Assembly: GCA_035259205.1 (NCBI GenBank)
Contig: DATFWO010000036.1
Coordinates: 1-64,000 of the forward strand
DNA: 64,000 nt
Direction of reading: 5' to 3'
From: SG8-41 sp035259205
GTDB lineage: Bacteria; Pseudomonadota; Gammaproteobacteria; Burkholderiales; SG8-41
Under the pieces are notes generated by a model. The model saw nothing but the letters and a program-made list of their open reading frames with translations, did not search any database and was not told the DNA's origin. The translations under genes and the position numbers were made by a program. Below are positions 45,154-52,928 of this stretch, piece by piece (position 1 is the stretch's first letter; the number at the start of each line of letters is the position of its first letter).

Positions 45154-46188
45154 TCAATGATTCTTGATTTCCTTGGTGACGCTTTGCGACCCCTTCTTGC
45201 TGCCCCAGCCGGGTATGAACGCGGACTGCGAGCCGGCATTGCCGCCCGCCGCGATCACCAGCAGATCTTCCGGGCGCTCGACGATAGGAGACATCTCACG
45301 CTCGTCTCCGGGCTTCACGTCCCCCTTCATCATGTTGAAGCGCTTGAACTCCGCCATGCTGGACCGGGCGTTCTCGAATACGTATTTCTGGACCTGCTCG
45401 CGGCTCCACCCGGCCTTCTTGAAGGTCACCTGGTGCTCGCCGCCGAAGACCATCGCGTACTGCGGCTGGCGCGTCGCGCCGGCGGAGATCTTCATGTGCG
45501 CGCACGCCGTGGTCAGTATGCCTTCGGGAGACGCGCTCAGGCCGTTGTTGTACTGGTGCGGCGCCAGCGCCGCGAAAATCGTGACCGCGTTCTGGTCGCG
45601 GCGGAAGCCGCGGGTCGTATGAAAAGGCGGCCACGGGCTGTCGACTTCGTTCTCGGCGATGCAGTACGTGTATTTCCCGCCGTGGCCGAGGTTGCTGCGG
45701 TCGAGCTCGCCCGGCAGCGTGCCGATCGCGTTGCGCATGGTGAGCCGCACCGCGCGCCCGATCGTCGCGTTCGCGCGCCATCCGGGAGAGAACAGGTTGT
45801 GCCCGCTGTTGATGTCGAGCTCGCGCGCGATCGGCCCGTTTACCAGCATGAATACGGCCGAGCCGCCCGTGCTGGTCGCCGGGCCGTGGTAGCCGTAGAG
45901 CGGATCTCCCAGTGCCTCGACCGCCGCCATGACGATCGGCATGTACTCGGCCTTGCACCCGGCCATCACCGCGTTGATCGCCACTTTCTCCGCGGTCACC
46001 GAGAGCTGGCGGTTCTCGATGAAAGCGACCTGGAGCTGAGGCTCCACCCCAGCCGCCGCCAGCATGCCGACGACGCGCTCCTCGGTCGCGGGCACGACGG
46101 GAAAACCGTCGGTCCAGCCGTTCGTGTAGCAGAGTTCCATTGCGCCGGCCAGGTCGGCCGCGGTATGGCGTCGCGACGTAAGTTCCAT
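45154..46188 (-). CDS. UGSC partner protein, stand-alone version
   Basis: A 344-residue protein homologous to residues 195-535 of the fused selenoprotein at 24123. Shared blocks are GW/RWGDGxPVVP-type (here NGWTDGFPVVPATEERVVGML), VAINAVMAGCKAEYMPIVMAA, NSGHNLFSPGWRANATIGRAV, and KYTYCIAENEVDSPWPPFH, plus a VTKEI ending. Conserved Cys occur in VMAGC and KYTYCI. No signal peptide. GGGAG ten bases before the ATG sets the start. I cannot name a characterised enzyme with this fold. Operon order here and fusion at the other locus both point to action in one complex with the UGSC protein. Confidence 0.85.
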   Translation of the reverse strand: MELTSRRHTAADLAGAMELCYTNGWTDGFPVVPATEERVVGMLAAAGVEPQLQVAFIENRQLSVTAEKVAINAVMAGCKAEYMPIVMAAVEALGDPLYGYHGPATSTGGSAVFMLVNGPIARELDINSGHNLFSPGWRANATIGRAVRLTMRNAIGTLPGELDRSNLGHGGKYTYCIAENEVDSPWPPFHTTRGFRRDQNAVTIFAALAPHQYNNGLSASPEGILTTACAHMKISAGATRQPQYAMVFGGEHQVTFKKAGWSREQVQKYVFENARSSMAEFKRFNMMKGDVKPGDEREMSPIVERPEDLLVIAAGGNAGSQSAFIPGWGSKKGSQSVTKEIKNH

Positions 46189-46417
46189 GCTTTGCTCCCG
46201 TGGGTAAGTGTTGCGTGCTGCCGCAGGAATGAGGTTACTCCCCAAGTCCAACCTGTGTCGAGAATCGTCCGCCGTCCGCATTGCGGAAATTCGGTGCTGC
46301 GCCGCAGGGCCCCGACACGCGTCGGTGGACTCCAGTCGCGCGGCTGGAAGAAAATGCGGCTTCCGCCGGCAACTCGACGCCCGTAGAGATCGAGCACCCC
46401 CCGAGGATGGAGGACGG

Positions 46418-47383
46418 ATGCGTATGTGGCATGCGATAGTTGCGGCCGTCGCTCTGGCCGGTCTGGCCGCTCCCCTTTGCGCGCAGAATCAACCGGGTCG
46501 CTCGATCCGGCTGGTCGTCCCGCAAGCGCCCGGGGGCACCAACGACACCCTGGGCCGCATCGTCGCCGACAGGCTCGCGGAGCGCCTCGGCCAGCAGGTC
46601 GTGGTCGATAACCGCGCCGGGGGAAACAGCCAGATCGGCTCTACCATCGTCGCGCGGGCCGTGCCCGACGGACGCACCTTGCTCATTACGGGTGCAGGGC
46701 ACGCCATCAATCCGGCTCTCCAGAGCTCGTTGCCGTACGAAACCGAGCGCGATTTCGCTCCCGTGGGTCTCGTCGGCGGCGGTCCCTACTGGCTGGTCGT
46801 GCATCCCTCCGTCCCCGCAAAGACGGCGAGGGAGTTCGTGGCCTGGGTGAGGTCGCGGCCCGGCCAGGTGAATTGCGCTTCGGCGGGCGTCGGCAATCCC
46901 ACGCATCTCGCGGCCGAGCTCTTCAACATGGCCACCGGCACCGACATGCGGCACATTCCGTACAAAGGCGGTGCCGCGGTACTGCCCGACCTGATCGGCG
47001 GCCGCGTATCGGCGTTTTTCTCGTCGATCACCACCGCCCAGGCGCACGTTCAGGCGGGAAGGCTCAAGTCCATCGCGGTGACCACTGCCAGGCGCTCGCC
47101 GTTCATTCCCGATGTTCCGACCCTCGGCGAGTCCGGCATCACCGGCGCCGAGGTGGACGGCTGGTACGGAATCCTGACGACGGGCAATACCCCGCGCGCG
47201 ACGGTGACCCGCCTCAGCACCGGGCTGCGGCAGGTGCTGTCCGATTCGGCCACGCGCGAGGCGATAGAGAGACAGGGAATTACCCCTGCGCTTAACACCG
47301 CCGAAGAGTTCGCGGCGCTCATCCACAACGACATCGCCAAGTGGAAAAAGGTCGTGAGCGCGGCGGGCATCAAGCCCGAGTGA
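46418..47383 (+). CDS. Bug/TctC family periplasmic solute-binding protein (9)
   Basis: 321 residues; signal peptide WHAIVAAVALAGLAAPLCAQ, then NQPGRSIRLVVPQAPGGTND. The YPSKPVR-type entry is changed to QPGRSIR. DNRAGGNSQIGSTIVARAVPD and HIPYKGGAAVLPDLIGGRVS follow. The first loop PQAPGG(S/T)ND matches copy 2, so these two form a subgroup. The ATG at 46418 follows GGAGGAC. It diverges from the UGSC partner gene across about 230 bp and precedes the carboxymuconolactone decarboxylase-like gene by 50 bp. Confidence 0.93.
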   Translation: MRMWHAIVAAVALAGLAAPLCAQNQPGRSIRLVVPQAPGGTNDTLGRIVADRLAERLGQQVVVDNRAGGNSQIGSTIVARAVPDGRTLLITGAGHAINPALQSSLPYETERDFAPVGLVGGGPYWLVVHPSVPAKTAREFVAWVRSRPGQVNCASAGVGNPTHLAAELFNMATGTDMRHIPYKGGAAVLPDLIGGRVSAFFSSITTAQAHVQAGRLKSIAVTTARRSPFIPDVPTLGESGITGAEVDGWYGILTTGNTPRATVTRLSTGLRQVLSDSATREAIERQGITPALNTAEEFAALIHNDIAKWKKVVSAAGIKPE

Positions 47384-47388
47384 CTTCC

Positions 47389-47416
47389 ATCAGTCACGTT
47401 TTATCAGTCACGTGTT
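47389..47416. repeat. Two 14-bp direct repeats, ATCAGTCACGTKTT
   Basis: ATCAGTCACGTTTT then ATCAGTCACGTGTT, back to back, in the 50-bp gap before the carboxymuconolactone decarboxylase-like gene. Confidence 0.75.
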
Positions 47417-47433
47417 AGCACAGGAGACGATCG

Positions 47434-48057
47434 ATGAGCACAGGCAAGGAAGCACGTTTCGTGGTCGCGCCGGAGCGCATGCCGGAAATCCCGGCTGCAA
47501 AGATGACCGAAGCGCAGAAGCAGGCAGTCGCCGAAATCAGCGCCGGCCCGCGCGGCGAGGTGAAAGGACCGTTCGTCGCGTTTCTGCGCAGCCCGGAGCT
47601 GATGCGCCGCGTGCAGAAGGTCGGCGAGTACCTCCGCTTCATGTGCCCGATCGACAAGCGCCTGGGCGAGTTCGCGGCGATCATAGGGGCCCGCGCGTGG
47701 TCGCAGCAGTTCGAGTGGTGGGCGCACTACCGGCAGGCGGTAGCGGCGGGCTTGAAGCGCGAGATCGCCGACGCCGTGGCCGAAGGCCGGCGTCCGGCAG
47801 GCATGGCAGAAGATGAAGAGATCCTCTACGACTTTCTGACCGAGCTCATCAATACCAAGGGCGTGAGCGACACGACGTACGCGCGCGCGGTCGCCAAGTT
47901 CGGCGAGCAGGGTGTGATCGACCTCACCAGCGTCGTCGGTTATTACACATTGCTCGCGATGGTGATGAACGTCGCGCGCACGGCGGTGCCGGAAGGCCCG
48001 TCTCTTCCGCTGCCGGCACTGCCACTCAGGGCGACTCCCCTGGTGACTAGAGACTAG
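47434..48057 (+). CDS. Carboxymuconolactone decarboxylase-family protein
   Basis: A 207-residue all-helical protein of the CMD/AhpD superfamily. It has PFVAFLRSPELMRRVQKVGEYLRF, ERLGE-like KRLGEFAAIIGARAWSQQFEWW, AHYRQAVAAGLKREIADAVAEG and ARAVAKFGEQGVIDLTSVVGYYTLLAM. The CxxC of AhpD peroxidase-type members is absent, so a redox role is unlikely; ring-lactone decarboxylation or a related function is possible. The last codons (VTRD) and the TAG stop lie inside a GACTAGA heptamer array, so the C-terminus was shaped by the repeat. It is likely cotranscribed with the Bug gene upstream. Confidence 0.9.
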   Translation: MSTGKEARFVVAPERMPEIPAAKMTEAQKQAVAEISAGPRGEVKGPFVAFLRSPELMRRVQKVGEYLRFMCPIDKRLGEFAAIIGARAWSQQFEWWAHYRQAVAAGLKREIADAVAEGRRPAGMAEDEEILYDFLTELINTKGVSDTTYARAVAKFGEQGVIDLTSVVGYYTLLAMVMNVARTAVPEGPSLPLPALPLRATPLVTRD

Positions 48058-48086
48058 GGACTTGAGACTAGGGATAAGGGCTGGAG
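48045..48086. repeat. Heptamer array, GACTAGG family (6 units), left flank of 48135 gene
   Basis: GACTAGA, GACTAGG, GACTTGA, GACTAGG, GATAAGG, GCTGGAG. It overlaps the 3' end of the upstream gene and faces an inverted array at 48495. Confidence 0.85.
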
Positions 48087-48134
48087 ATTGACCTGCTTGT
48101 ACACCTTAATGTCCCTAGCATCGTTAATGCCTGC

Positions 48135-48506
48135 ATGGGGAATTGGACACATCGAGACCTTGTGGCGTGGCGCGAAGCAATGAAGCTCGCTGAAATGGTG
48201 TATCGGGACACCGAGAGTTTTCCAAAGATGGAACGCCATGGCCTTGCGGCGCAGCTGAGACGTGCCGCGGTGTCAATCCCATCGAACATTGCCGAGGGTT
48301 CGGGAAGGAACTCGTCCAGAGAACTCTTTCAGTTTCTCGGCTTTACCTGCGGTTCTCTTGCAGAGCTCGAGACTCAACTTGAGCTTGCAACAAGGCTGGG
48401 ATACCTCGAGGCAAGCAATCAAGTTGCGAATCAAGCAAACTTCGTTGGAAAGCTCGTCAATGGCTTGCGCAAGTCAATTAAGAAGCGAAGCAACCCCGGT
48501 CTCTAG
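48135..48506 (+). CDS. Four-helix-bundle protein (S23/23S rRNA intervening-sequence protein family)
   Basis: A 123-residue helical protein: HRDLVAWREAMKLAEMVYRD, FPKMERHGLAAQLRRAAVSIP (the family signature), SNIAEGSGRNSSRELFQFLGF, then SLAELETQLELATRLGY. The family was first seen encoded in rRNA intervening sequences but is mostly chromosomal and of unknown function. Base composition is visibly less GC-rich than neighbours, and inverted heptamer arrays lie on both sides, so the gene with its flanks looks like a transferred unit. There is no clear ribosome site; ATG 48135 gives the usual length. Confidence 0.9.
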   Translation: MGNWTHRDLVAWREAMKLAEMVYRDTESFPKMERHGLAAQLRRAAVSIPSNIAEGSGRNSSRELFQFLGFTCGSLAELETQLELATRLGYLEASNQVANQANFVGKLVNGLRKSIKKRSNPGL

Positions 48507-48529
48507 TCCCTAGTCTCCAGTCTCTCATT
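48495..48529. repeat. Heptamer array, GACTAGG family, inverted copy (right flank)
   Basis: CCCCGGT, CTCTAGT, CCCTAGT, CTCCAGT, CTCTCAT. Opposite strand to the array at 48045; it overlaps the 3' end of the four-helix-bundle gene. Confidence 0.85.
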
Positions 48530-48533
48530 CGCG

Positions 48534-49493
48534 TCAGTCGACGCGAATCCCGGCCGCCGCGGCGACTTTCTTCCAGCGCGCGAGCTCGGATTTGAGATAC
48601 GCGGTGAATGCTTCAGGAGTGCTGCCGACGACCTCCGAGGCGTGCAGCTCGAATTTCTGCCTGACGTCCGGCAGGTGGACGATACGCACCGTTTCTTCGT
48701 ACAGCCTGCGCACGATCTCCCGCGGCGTCCCCGCCGGCACGAGCACGCCTATCCATCCGGCGAATTCGTACCCGGGAATCCCGGATTCGGCGATGGTCGG
48801 CGTATCGGGCAGCGCCGGCGAGCGCTTCATCGTCGTCACCGCGAGGAGCCTCAGCTTGCCGTCCTTCACCAGCGGGAGCATGGATTCGGGCGTGCCGTAC
48901 ACATACTGGAGGCGGCCGCCGAGCAGATCGGGCATCGCCTGGGGAAGTCCCTTGTACTGCACGTGGACCACGCGTATGCCGGCCGTGAGGCGGAACAGCT
49001 CCCCCGCCAGATGGCTAGCCGAGCCGTTGCCCCCGGTGCCGTAATTCAACTGGCCGGGACGCGCCTTCGCGAGCGCCACCAGCTCCTGCACCGACTTCGC
49101 CGGTACCGAGGGATTGCTCGTCAGCACCAGCGCCTGCGAGACGACCTGGGTTACCGGGACGAAATCGCGCAAGGTTGCGACCGACAGCTTCTGGTACACG
49201 GCCTCGCGCAGCACCAGCGAGGAAGTCGTCACCATGACCGTATAGCCGTCCGGGATGGCCCGGGCCGCGATTTCCGCGCCTATCATCCCGGTGCGGTTGT
49301 CCACGACGACCTGCTGGCCCCACGAATCGGTGAGCTTCTGTCCGATGGCCCGCGCAACGGTATCGCCCCCGCCGCCGGGCACGGTCGGAACGATGATGCG
49401 TATCGGCCGGCCGGGATACTGCTGAGCGGGACACCAGCCCGGCGTCGCGGCAAGCACAAAAACGATCCCGTACGCAGCCCGTCTCGTATTCAT
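48534..49493 (-). CDS. Bug/TctC family periplasmic solute-binding protein (10)
   Basis: 319 residues; signal ends at GWCPAQ, followed by QYPGRPIRIIVPTVPGGGGD. DNRTGMIGAEIAARAIPD shows a shortened second loop: the usual GAGGNIG is GMIG, a three-residue deletion. The hinge loop is HVQYKGLPQAMPDLLGGRLQ with Pro replaced by Gln. These two changes set it apart from the other copies and probably alter the ligand. It is the downstream gene of a tandem pair, separated from copy 11 by a terminator. Confidence 0.93.
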   Translation of the reverse strand: MNTRRAAYGIVFVLAATPGWCPAQQYPGRPIRIIVPTVPGGGGDTVARAIGQKLTDSWGQQVVVDNRTGMIGAEIAARAIPDGYTVMVTTSSLVLREAVYQKLSVATLRDFVPVTQVVSQALVLTSNPSVPAKSVQELVALAKARPGQLNYGTGGNGSASHLAGELFRLTAGIRVVHVQYKGLPQAMPDLLGGRLQYVYGTPESMLPLVKDGKLRLLAVTTMKRSPALPDTPTIAESGIPGYEFAGWIGVLVPAGTPREIVRRLYEETVRIVHLPDVRQKFELHASEVVGSTPEAFTAYLKSELARWKKVAAAAGIRVD

Positions 49494-49592
49494 CTCACTC
49501 GGCGCGCTGATGTCGGGAGAGCAAGAAAAGCCTCAACGCTGTTCGCCTTCCTTCGCGGATTCGCATCCTTCGTGTAAAGCTTTGGCGTTAAC

Positions 49593-49619
49593 AAAAAAGG
49601 CCGCGCATCATGCGCGGCC
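49593..49619 (-). terminator. Rho-independent terminator of Bug gene 11
   Basis: On the minus strand GGCCGCGC and GCGCGGCC (8 bp, loop ATGAT) are followed by six U. It lies 17 bp after the stop of the gene at 49636 and before the next minus-strand gene. Confidence 0.85.
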
Positions 49620-49620
49620 C

Positions 49621-49641
49621 GTCACCCGTCACTCGTCACTC
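49621..49641. repeat. Heptamer array, GTCACYC family (3 units)
   Basis: GTCACCC, GTCACTC, GTCACTC; reverse complement of the GRGTGAC family. It overlaps the last codons of the Bug gene at 49636. Confidence 0.8.
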
Positions 49642-50604
49642 GACCTTGATACCCGAATCGGCCACGACCTTCCTGAACTTCGCGATCTCGCTCTTGATGA
49701 CGGCTGCGAACTGCTCCGGCGTGTTGCCGATGGTAACGAAGCCGAGCGAGCTGAAGCGCCCCTTGACGTCGGGAGCCTCGAGCGCGGCGACCGCCTCGCG
49801 GTTCACGGCACGCACCACTTTGTCCGGCGTGCCGCGGGGCGCGAACAGGCCGTGCCAGATCTGGAAGTCATAGCCCTGCATGCCCTGTTCGGCGATGGTC
49901 GGCACGTTGGGGAGCACCGGCGAGCGCTGCGCGCTGGTGATACCGTAGGCCTTGAGCTTACCCGCGTCGATGTGCTGCTTGCTGGCGAGCGGCGTAAGGA
50001 CCGATACGTCCACCTCTCCCGACAGGATCGCGATCTCCGTGGGCGAGCTTCCCTTGTAGCGCACGTTGTTCATCTTGAGCTGCGTCTGCGCCCACAGCGC
50101 ATCGCCTGCAAGCTCGCCGGTTGCTCCTGCCACCCCGACGTTGAACTTGCCGGGCTGCCTCTTCGCGGCGTTGACGAAGTCCGTGAGCGAATTCCCGGGC
50201 ACTTTGGGATTCGCCACGACGACCATGCCGCTCGTCACCAGTTGCGTGATCGGAACGAAGTCGCGCACGGGATCGTACGGCAGGTTGCGGTAGAGGCTCG
50301 GATTGATCGCGTGCGTGCCGCTGTTGCCCACGGCCAGCGTGTAGCCGTCCGGGGCTGCCTTGGCCGCGATGTCCGTTCCCGCGACCCCGTTCGAGCTGCC
50401 CCGATTGTCCGCTACCATGGCCTGCTTGAGCCCTTCGGTAAGCCGCGGCAGGATCAGCCGCACCGCCGTATCGGACGGACCGCCCGGCGGGACCGGAACG
50501 ATGATGCGGATCGGCCGATTTCCGCTCAAACCTTGAGCGGAAATGTATGAAGGAAACAATGCAGCACAAAGCAGGGCTGCGACGATTTTCAACAGCGCTC
50601 TCAT
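49636..50604 (-). CDS. Bug/TctC family periplasmic solute-binding protein (11)
   Basis: 322 residues from ATG 50604; an ATG eight codons upstream is possible. Signal MRALLKIVAALLCAALFPSY, then GLSGNRPIRIIVPVPPGGPSD. The second block is DNRGSSNGVAGTDIAAKAAPD, and the hinge loop is NNVRYKGSSPTEIAILSGEV, in which the usual His-Val-Pro is Asn-Val-Arg. A basic residue at this site is unusual for the set. It lies just after a GAGGGAT-family array and an ABC exporter gene on the same strand, but has its own terminator. Confidence 0.93.
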   Translation of the reverse strand: MRALLKIVAALLCAALFPSYISAQGLSGNRPIRIIVPVPPGGPSDTAVRLILPRLTEGLKQAMVADNRGSSNGVAGTDIAAKAAPDGYTLAVGNSGTHAINPSLYRNLPYDPVRDFVPITQLVTSGMVVVANPKVPGNSLTDFVNAAKRQPGKFNVGVAGATGELAGDALWAQTQLKMNNVRYKGSSPTEIAILSGEVDVSVLTPLASKQHIDAGKLKAYGITSAQRSPVLPNVPTIAEQGMQGYDFQIWHGLFAPRGTPDKVVRAVNREAVAALEAPDVKGRFSSLGFVTIGNTPEQFAAVIKSEIAKFRKVVADSGIKVE

Positions 50605-50619
50605 CCGTCCGAACGGGTC

Positions 50620-50647
50620 ATCCCTCATCCTTCATCCCTCATCCTTC
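50620..50647. repeat. Heptamer array, ATCCYTC family (4 units)
   Basis: ATCCCTC and ATCCTTC alternate twice; reverse complement of the GAGGGAT family. It sits between the ABC exporter stop and the Bug start. Confidence 0.85.
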
Positions 50648-50657
50648 CAGATTGCGG

Positions 50658-52445
50658 CTATGCGGCAAACTGCAGCCTGGCGAGATGGGCGTAAAGCCCG
50701 TCCGCGTTGAGCAACTCCTGGTGGTTGCCGACGGCATGGATGCGTCCGCGATCCAGGACGATGATGCGGTCGGCGTTGCGCACGGTCGCCAGGCGGTGCG
50801 CGATCACGATCGTCGTGCGCCCGCGCGCGAGCCGCTCCAGGGCCTGGGCAATCTGGCGCTCTCTCTCCGCGTCGAGCGAGCTCGTCGCCTCGTCGAGCAA
50901 CAGGACGGGGCGGTCCGCGAGCAGCGCCCGCGCGATCGAGATGCGCTGGCGCTGTCCGCCGGAGAGCTTGACGCCACGCTCGCCGAGATCGGTATCGAAC
51001 CCATGCGGCAGGCGCTCGATGAATTCCAGGGCGTGCGCCGCCGCGCACGCGTCCCGCACCATGCTGTCCGAGGCATCCGGGCGGCCGAACCGCACGTTCT
51101 CCGTGATACTCCCGGCAAAGATCACGGGATCCTGCGGCACCAGCGCGATCGCACGGCGCAGGTCGTGCGGATCGCAATGCCGGAGGTCCGCGCCGTCCAG
51201 CAGGACTCTGCCGTGCGACGGATCATAGAACCGCAGGATCAGCGCGAAGATCGTCGACTTGCCCGCTCCCGACGGGCCGACCAGCGCGATCCGCTCTCCG
51301 GGATCTATCGTGAAAGAGACGGGCCCGAGCGCGGTCACCTCCGGGCGCGCGGGATAGGCGAAGACGACCTCGTCGAACCGGATTGCCCCGGTCACGCGCG
51401 ACGGCAGCCGTATCGGCGGCGCGGCGACCTCGAGCTCGGGTCGAATGTCGAGCAGCTCCATCAGGCGCTCGGTCGAGCCCGCCGCGCGCTGGATCTCGCC
51501 CCACACTTCCGAAACCGTGCCGGCCCCGCTCGCCACCACGGCGGCGTAGAACACGAAAGCCGAGAGCTGCCCGGCTGTGAGCCGACCCGCGAACACGTCG
51601 TGGCCGCCTATCCACAGGATCACGCCGACCGCGCAGAATCCGATCAGCATCACGGAGGAAATGAGCCACGCTTTCACGCGCACGCGATGCACACCCGCGG
51701 CACGCGCCGCATCGACCGCCGCGGAAAACTGCGCCCGGGTGCGCGTTTCGTGGCCATAAGCCTGGACGGTCCGGATTTCGTGCAGCGACTCGTCGACGAG
51801 CGACGACACGTCGGCCACGCGGTCCTGGCTGACGCGCGAGAGGCGTCGCACGCGCCGCCCCATCACGAGGATCGGCACGACCGTCGCCGGTATGCCGAGC
51901 ACGATGAGCGCGGCGAGCTTGGAGCTGGTCATGAACAGCAGCACCAGCGCGCCCAGCATCATCAGCGAATTGCGCAGGAACATCGAGAAACCGAACCCGA
52001 TCACCTGCCGGATCTGCTCGGTGTCATTGGTGAGACGCGAGGCGACCTCGCCGGTGCGAGCGGAATCGAAGAACGCGGGCGACAGCGTGAGGACGTGGCC
52101 GAAGACCGCCGAGCGCAAATCCGCGACGATCCGCTCACCGACGCTCATCATCAGGTAGAAGCGCACCCAGGTCGCGCCCGCCAGCACGACGGACACCGCG
52201 ACCACGGCCGCGAGTGCGGCGTTCAGGAGGCGGGGATCACCGCCGCCCAGTCCGGCATCCACCACGTGCCGCAGCCCTTGTCCCAGCGCGAGCACGCAGC
52301 CGGCCGCAACCATGAGTGCGGCGAGCGCGACGCCTATCCGACCGCGATAGGGCAGCAGGAAGCGGCCGAGGCGCGCAAGGTGGTGGATGTCGCCCTTTGC
52401 TGGCGACGCGAACGAGGAACCCATGGCCATGGCCCATCCTAACAT
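50658..52445 (-). CDS. ABC exporter half-transporter (MsbA-like fusion of membrane and ATPase domains)
   Basis: A 595-residue half-transporter that works as a homodimer. Membrane domain about residues 30-315 with six helices (VALAALMVAAGCVLALG, FGFSMFLRNSLMMLGALVLLF) and the coupling region GEVASRLTNDTEQIRQVIGFG. ATPase domain: Walker A LVGPSGAGKST, Q-loop ALVPQDPVIFAGSITENVRFG, signature KLSGGQRQRISIARALL, Walker B VLLLDEATSSLD, switch His in VIAHRLATVRNADRI. All catalytic residues are intact. Relatives export lipids or drugs; no adjacent gene reveals the cargo. Confidence 0.95.
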   Translation of the reverse strand: MLGWAMAMGSSFASPAKGDIHHLARLGRFLLPYRGRIGVALAALMVAAGCVLALGQGLRHVVDAGLGGGDPRLLNAALAAVVAVSVVLAGATWVRFYLMMSVGERIVADLRSAVFGHVLTLSPAFFDSARTGEVASRLTNDTEQIRQVIGFGFSMFLRNSLMMLGALVLLFMTSSKLAALIVLGIPATVVPILVMGRRVRRLSRVSQDRVADVSSLVDESLHEIRTVQAYGHETRTRAQFSAAVDAARAAGVHRVRVKAWLISSVMLIGFCAVGVILWIGGHDVFAGRLTAGQLSAFVFYAAVVASGAGTVSEVWGEIQRAAGSTERLMELLDIRPELEVAAPPIRLPSRVTGAIRFDEVVFAYPARPEVTALGPVSFTIDPGERIALVGPSGAGKSTIFALILRFYDPSHGRVLLDGADLRHCDPHDLRRAIALVPQDPVIFAGSITENVRFGRPDASDSMVRDACAAAHALEFIERLPHGFDTDLGERGVKLSGGQRQRISIARALLADRPVLLLDEATSSLDAERERQIAQALERLARGRTTIVIAHRLATVRNADRIIVLDRGRIHAVGNHQELLNADGLYAHLARLQFAA

Positions 52446-52549
52446 CAAAAAAACCTTTGCCTCCGCCAGCTTTTATTCCTGACAAATCAGTGCGATGACA
52501 GATCCACTCCGGCGTTCAGCCGTTCGCCCGTCACCCGCTGGCACGCAGA

Positions 52550-52578
52550 TTGATATTCGTCGGGTCCGGGCGTAGCAT
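52550..52578 (+). promoter_or_regulatory. Sigma-70 type promoter for the 51-residue protein
   Basis: TTGATA (52550-52555), 17-bp spacer, TAGCAT (52573-52578): five of six and four of six consensus bases. It lies about 70 bp before the ATG. Confidence 0.6.
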
Positions 52579-52646
52579 GAATCTGCAACTCCAAGTACGG
52601 CAGCAAGGGAAACTGTCTACCTTCTGGACATGGAAAGGAGGTTGTA

Positions 52647-52802
52647 ATGTGCTACGAGTATGACTGGATGCAAAAACCACAAGCAGACGAGGCAACGCGC
52701 AGAATCAAGGAAAAGGCCGACGAACTGACAAAGCAGAACAACCCAGCGCCGCCCAAACCGGCGGAGTCGCCACGCACCAAGGAACAACCCGTTCCGGCCT
52801 GA
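52647..52802 (+). CDS. Small conserved-looking protein MCYEYDW..., 51 residues
   Basis: A short gene with a complete set of signals: a sigma-70 type promoter at 52550, the near-perfect ribosome site AAAGGAGG five bases before the ATG, and a strong terminator two bases after the stop. The product starts MCYEYDWMQKPQADEATRR, continues as a charged helix (IKEKADELTKQNN), and ends in a Pro/Lys-rich tail. The N-terminal MCYEYxW pattern recurs in small unnamed proteobacterial proteins as I remember them. There is no membrane segment. The Cys at position 2 and the aromatic cluster are the obvious functional candidates. Function unknown. Confidence 0.85.
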   Translation: MCYEYDWMQKPQADEATRRIKEKADELTKQNNPAPPKPAESPRTKEQPVPA

Positions 52803-52804
52803 TC

Positions 52805-52832
52805 AAAAAAACCCCGCAGAAGCGGGGTTTTT
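52805..52832 (+). terminator. Rho-independent terminator
   Basis: CCCCGC-AGAA-GCGGGG stem-loop followed by five U and preceded by seven A, so it may also act on the other strand. It ends the transcript of the 51-residue protein. Confidence 0.93.
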
Positions 52833-52893
52833 GTTGACCTGCACGGTTCAGCTGCCGAATAACTTGAGCTCCGTTTTCAGATAACCGAGGTGC

Positions 52894-52928
52894 ATCACTC
52901 GTCACCCGTCACTCGTCACCCGTCACTC
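52894..52928. repeat. Heptamer array, GTCACYC family (5 units)
   Basis: ATCACTC, GTCACCC, GTCACTC, GTCACCC, GTCACTC. The last unit overlaps the stop region of the Bug gene at 52923. Confidence 0.85.

Noticed and set aside
50547..52442. A 631-codon plus-strand frame
   Set aside because: Antisense to the intact ABC exporter; no motifs and no ribosome site.
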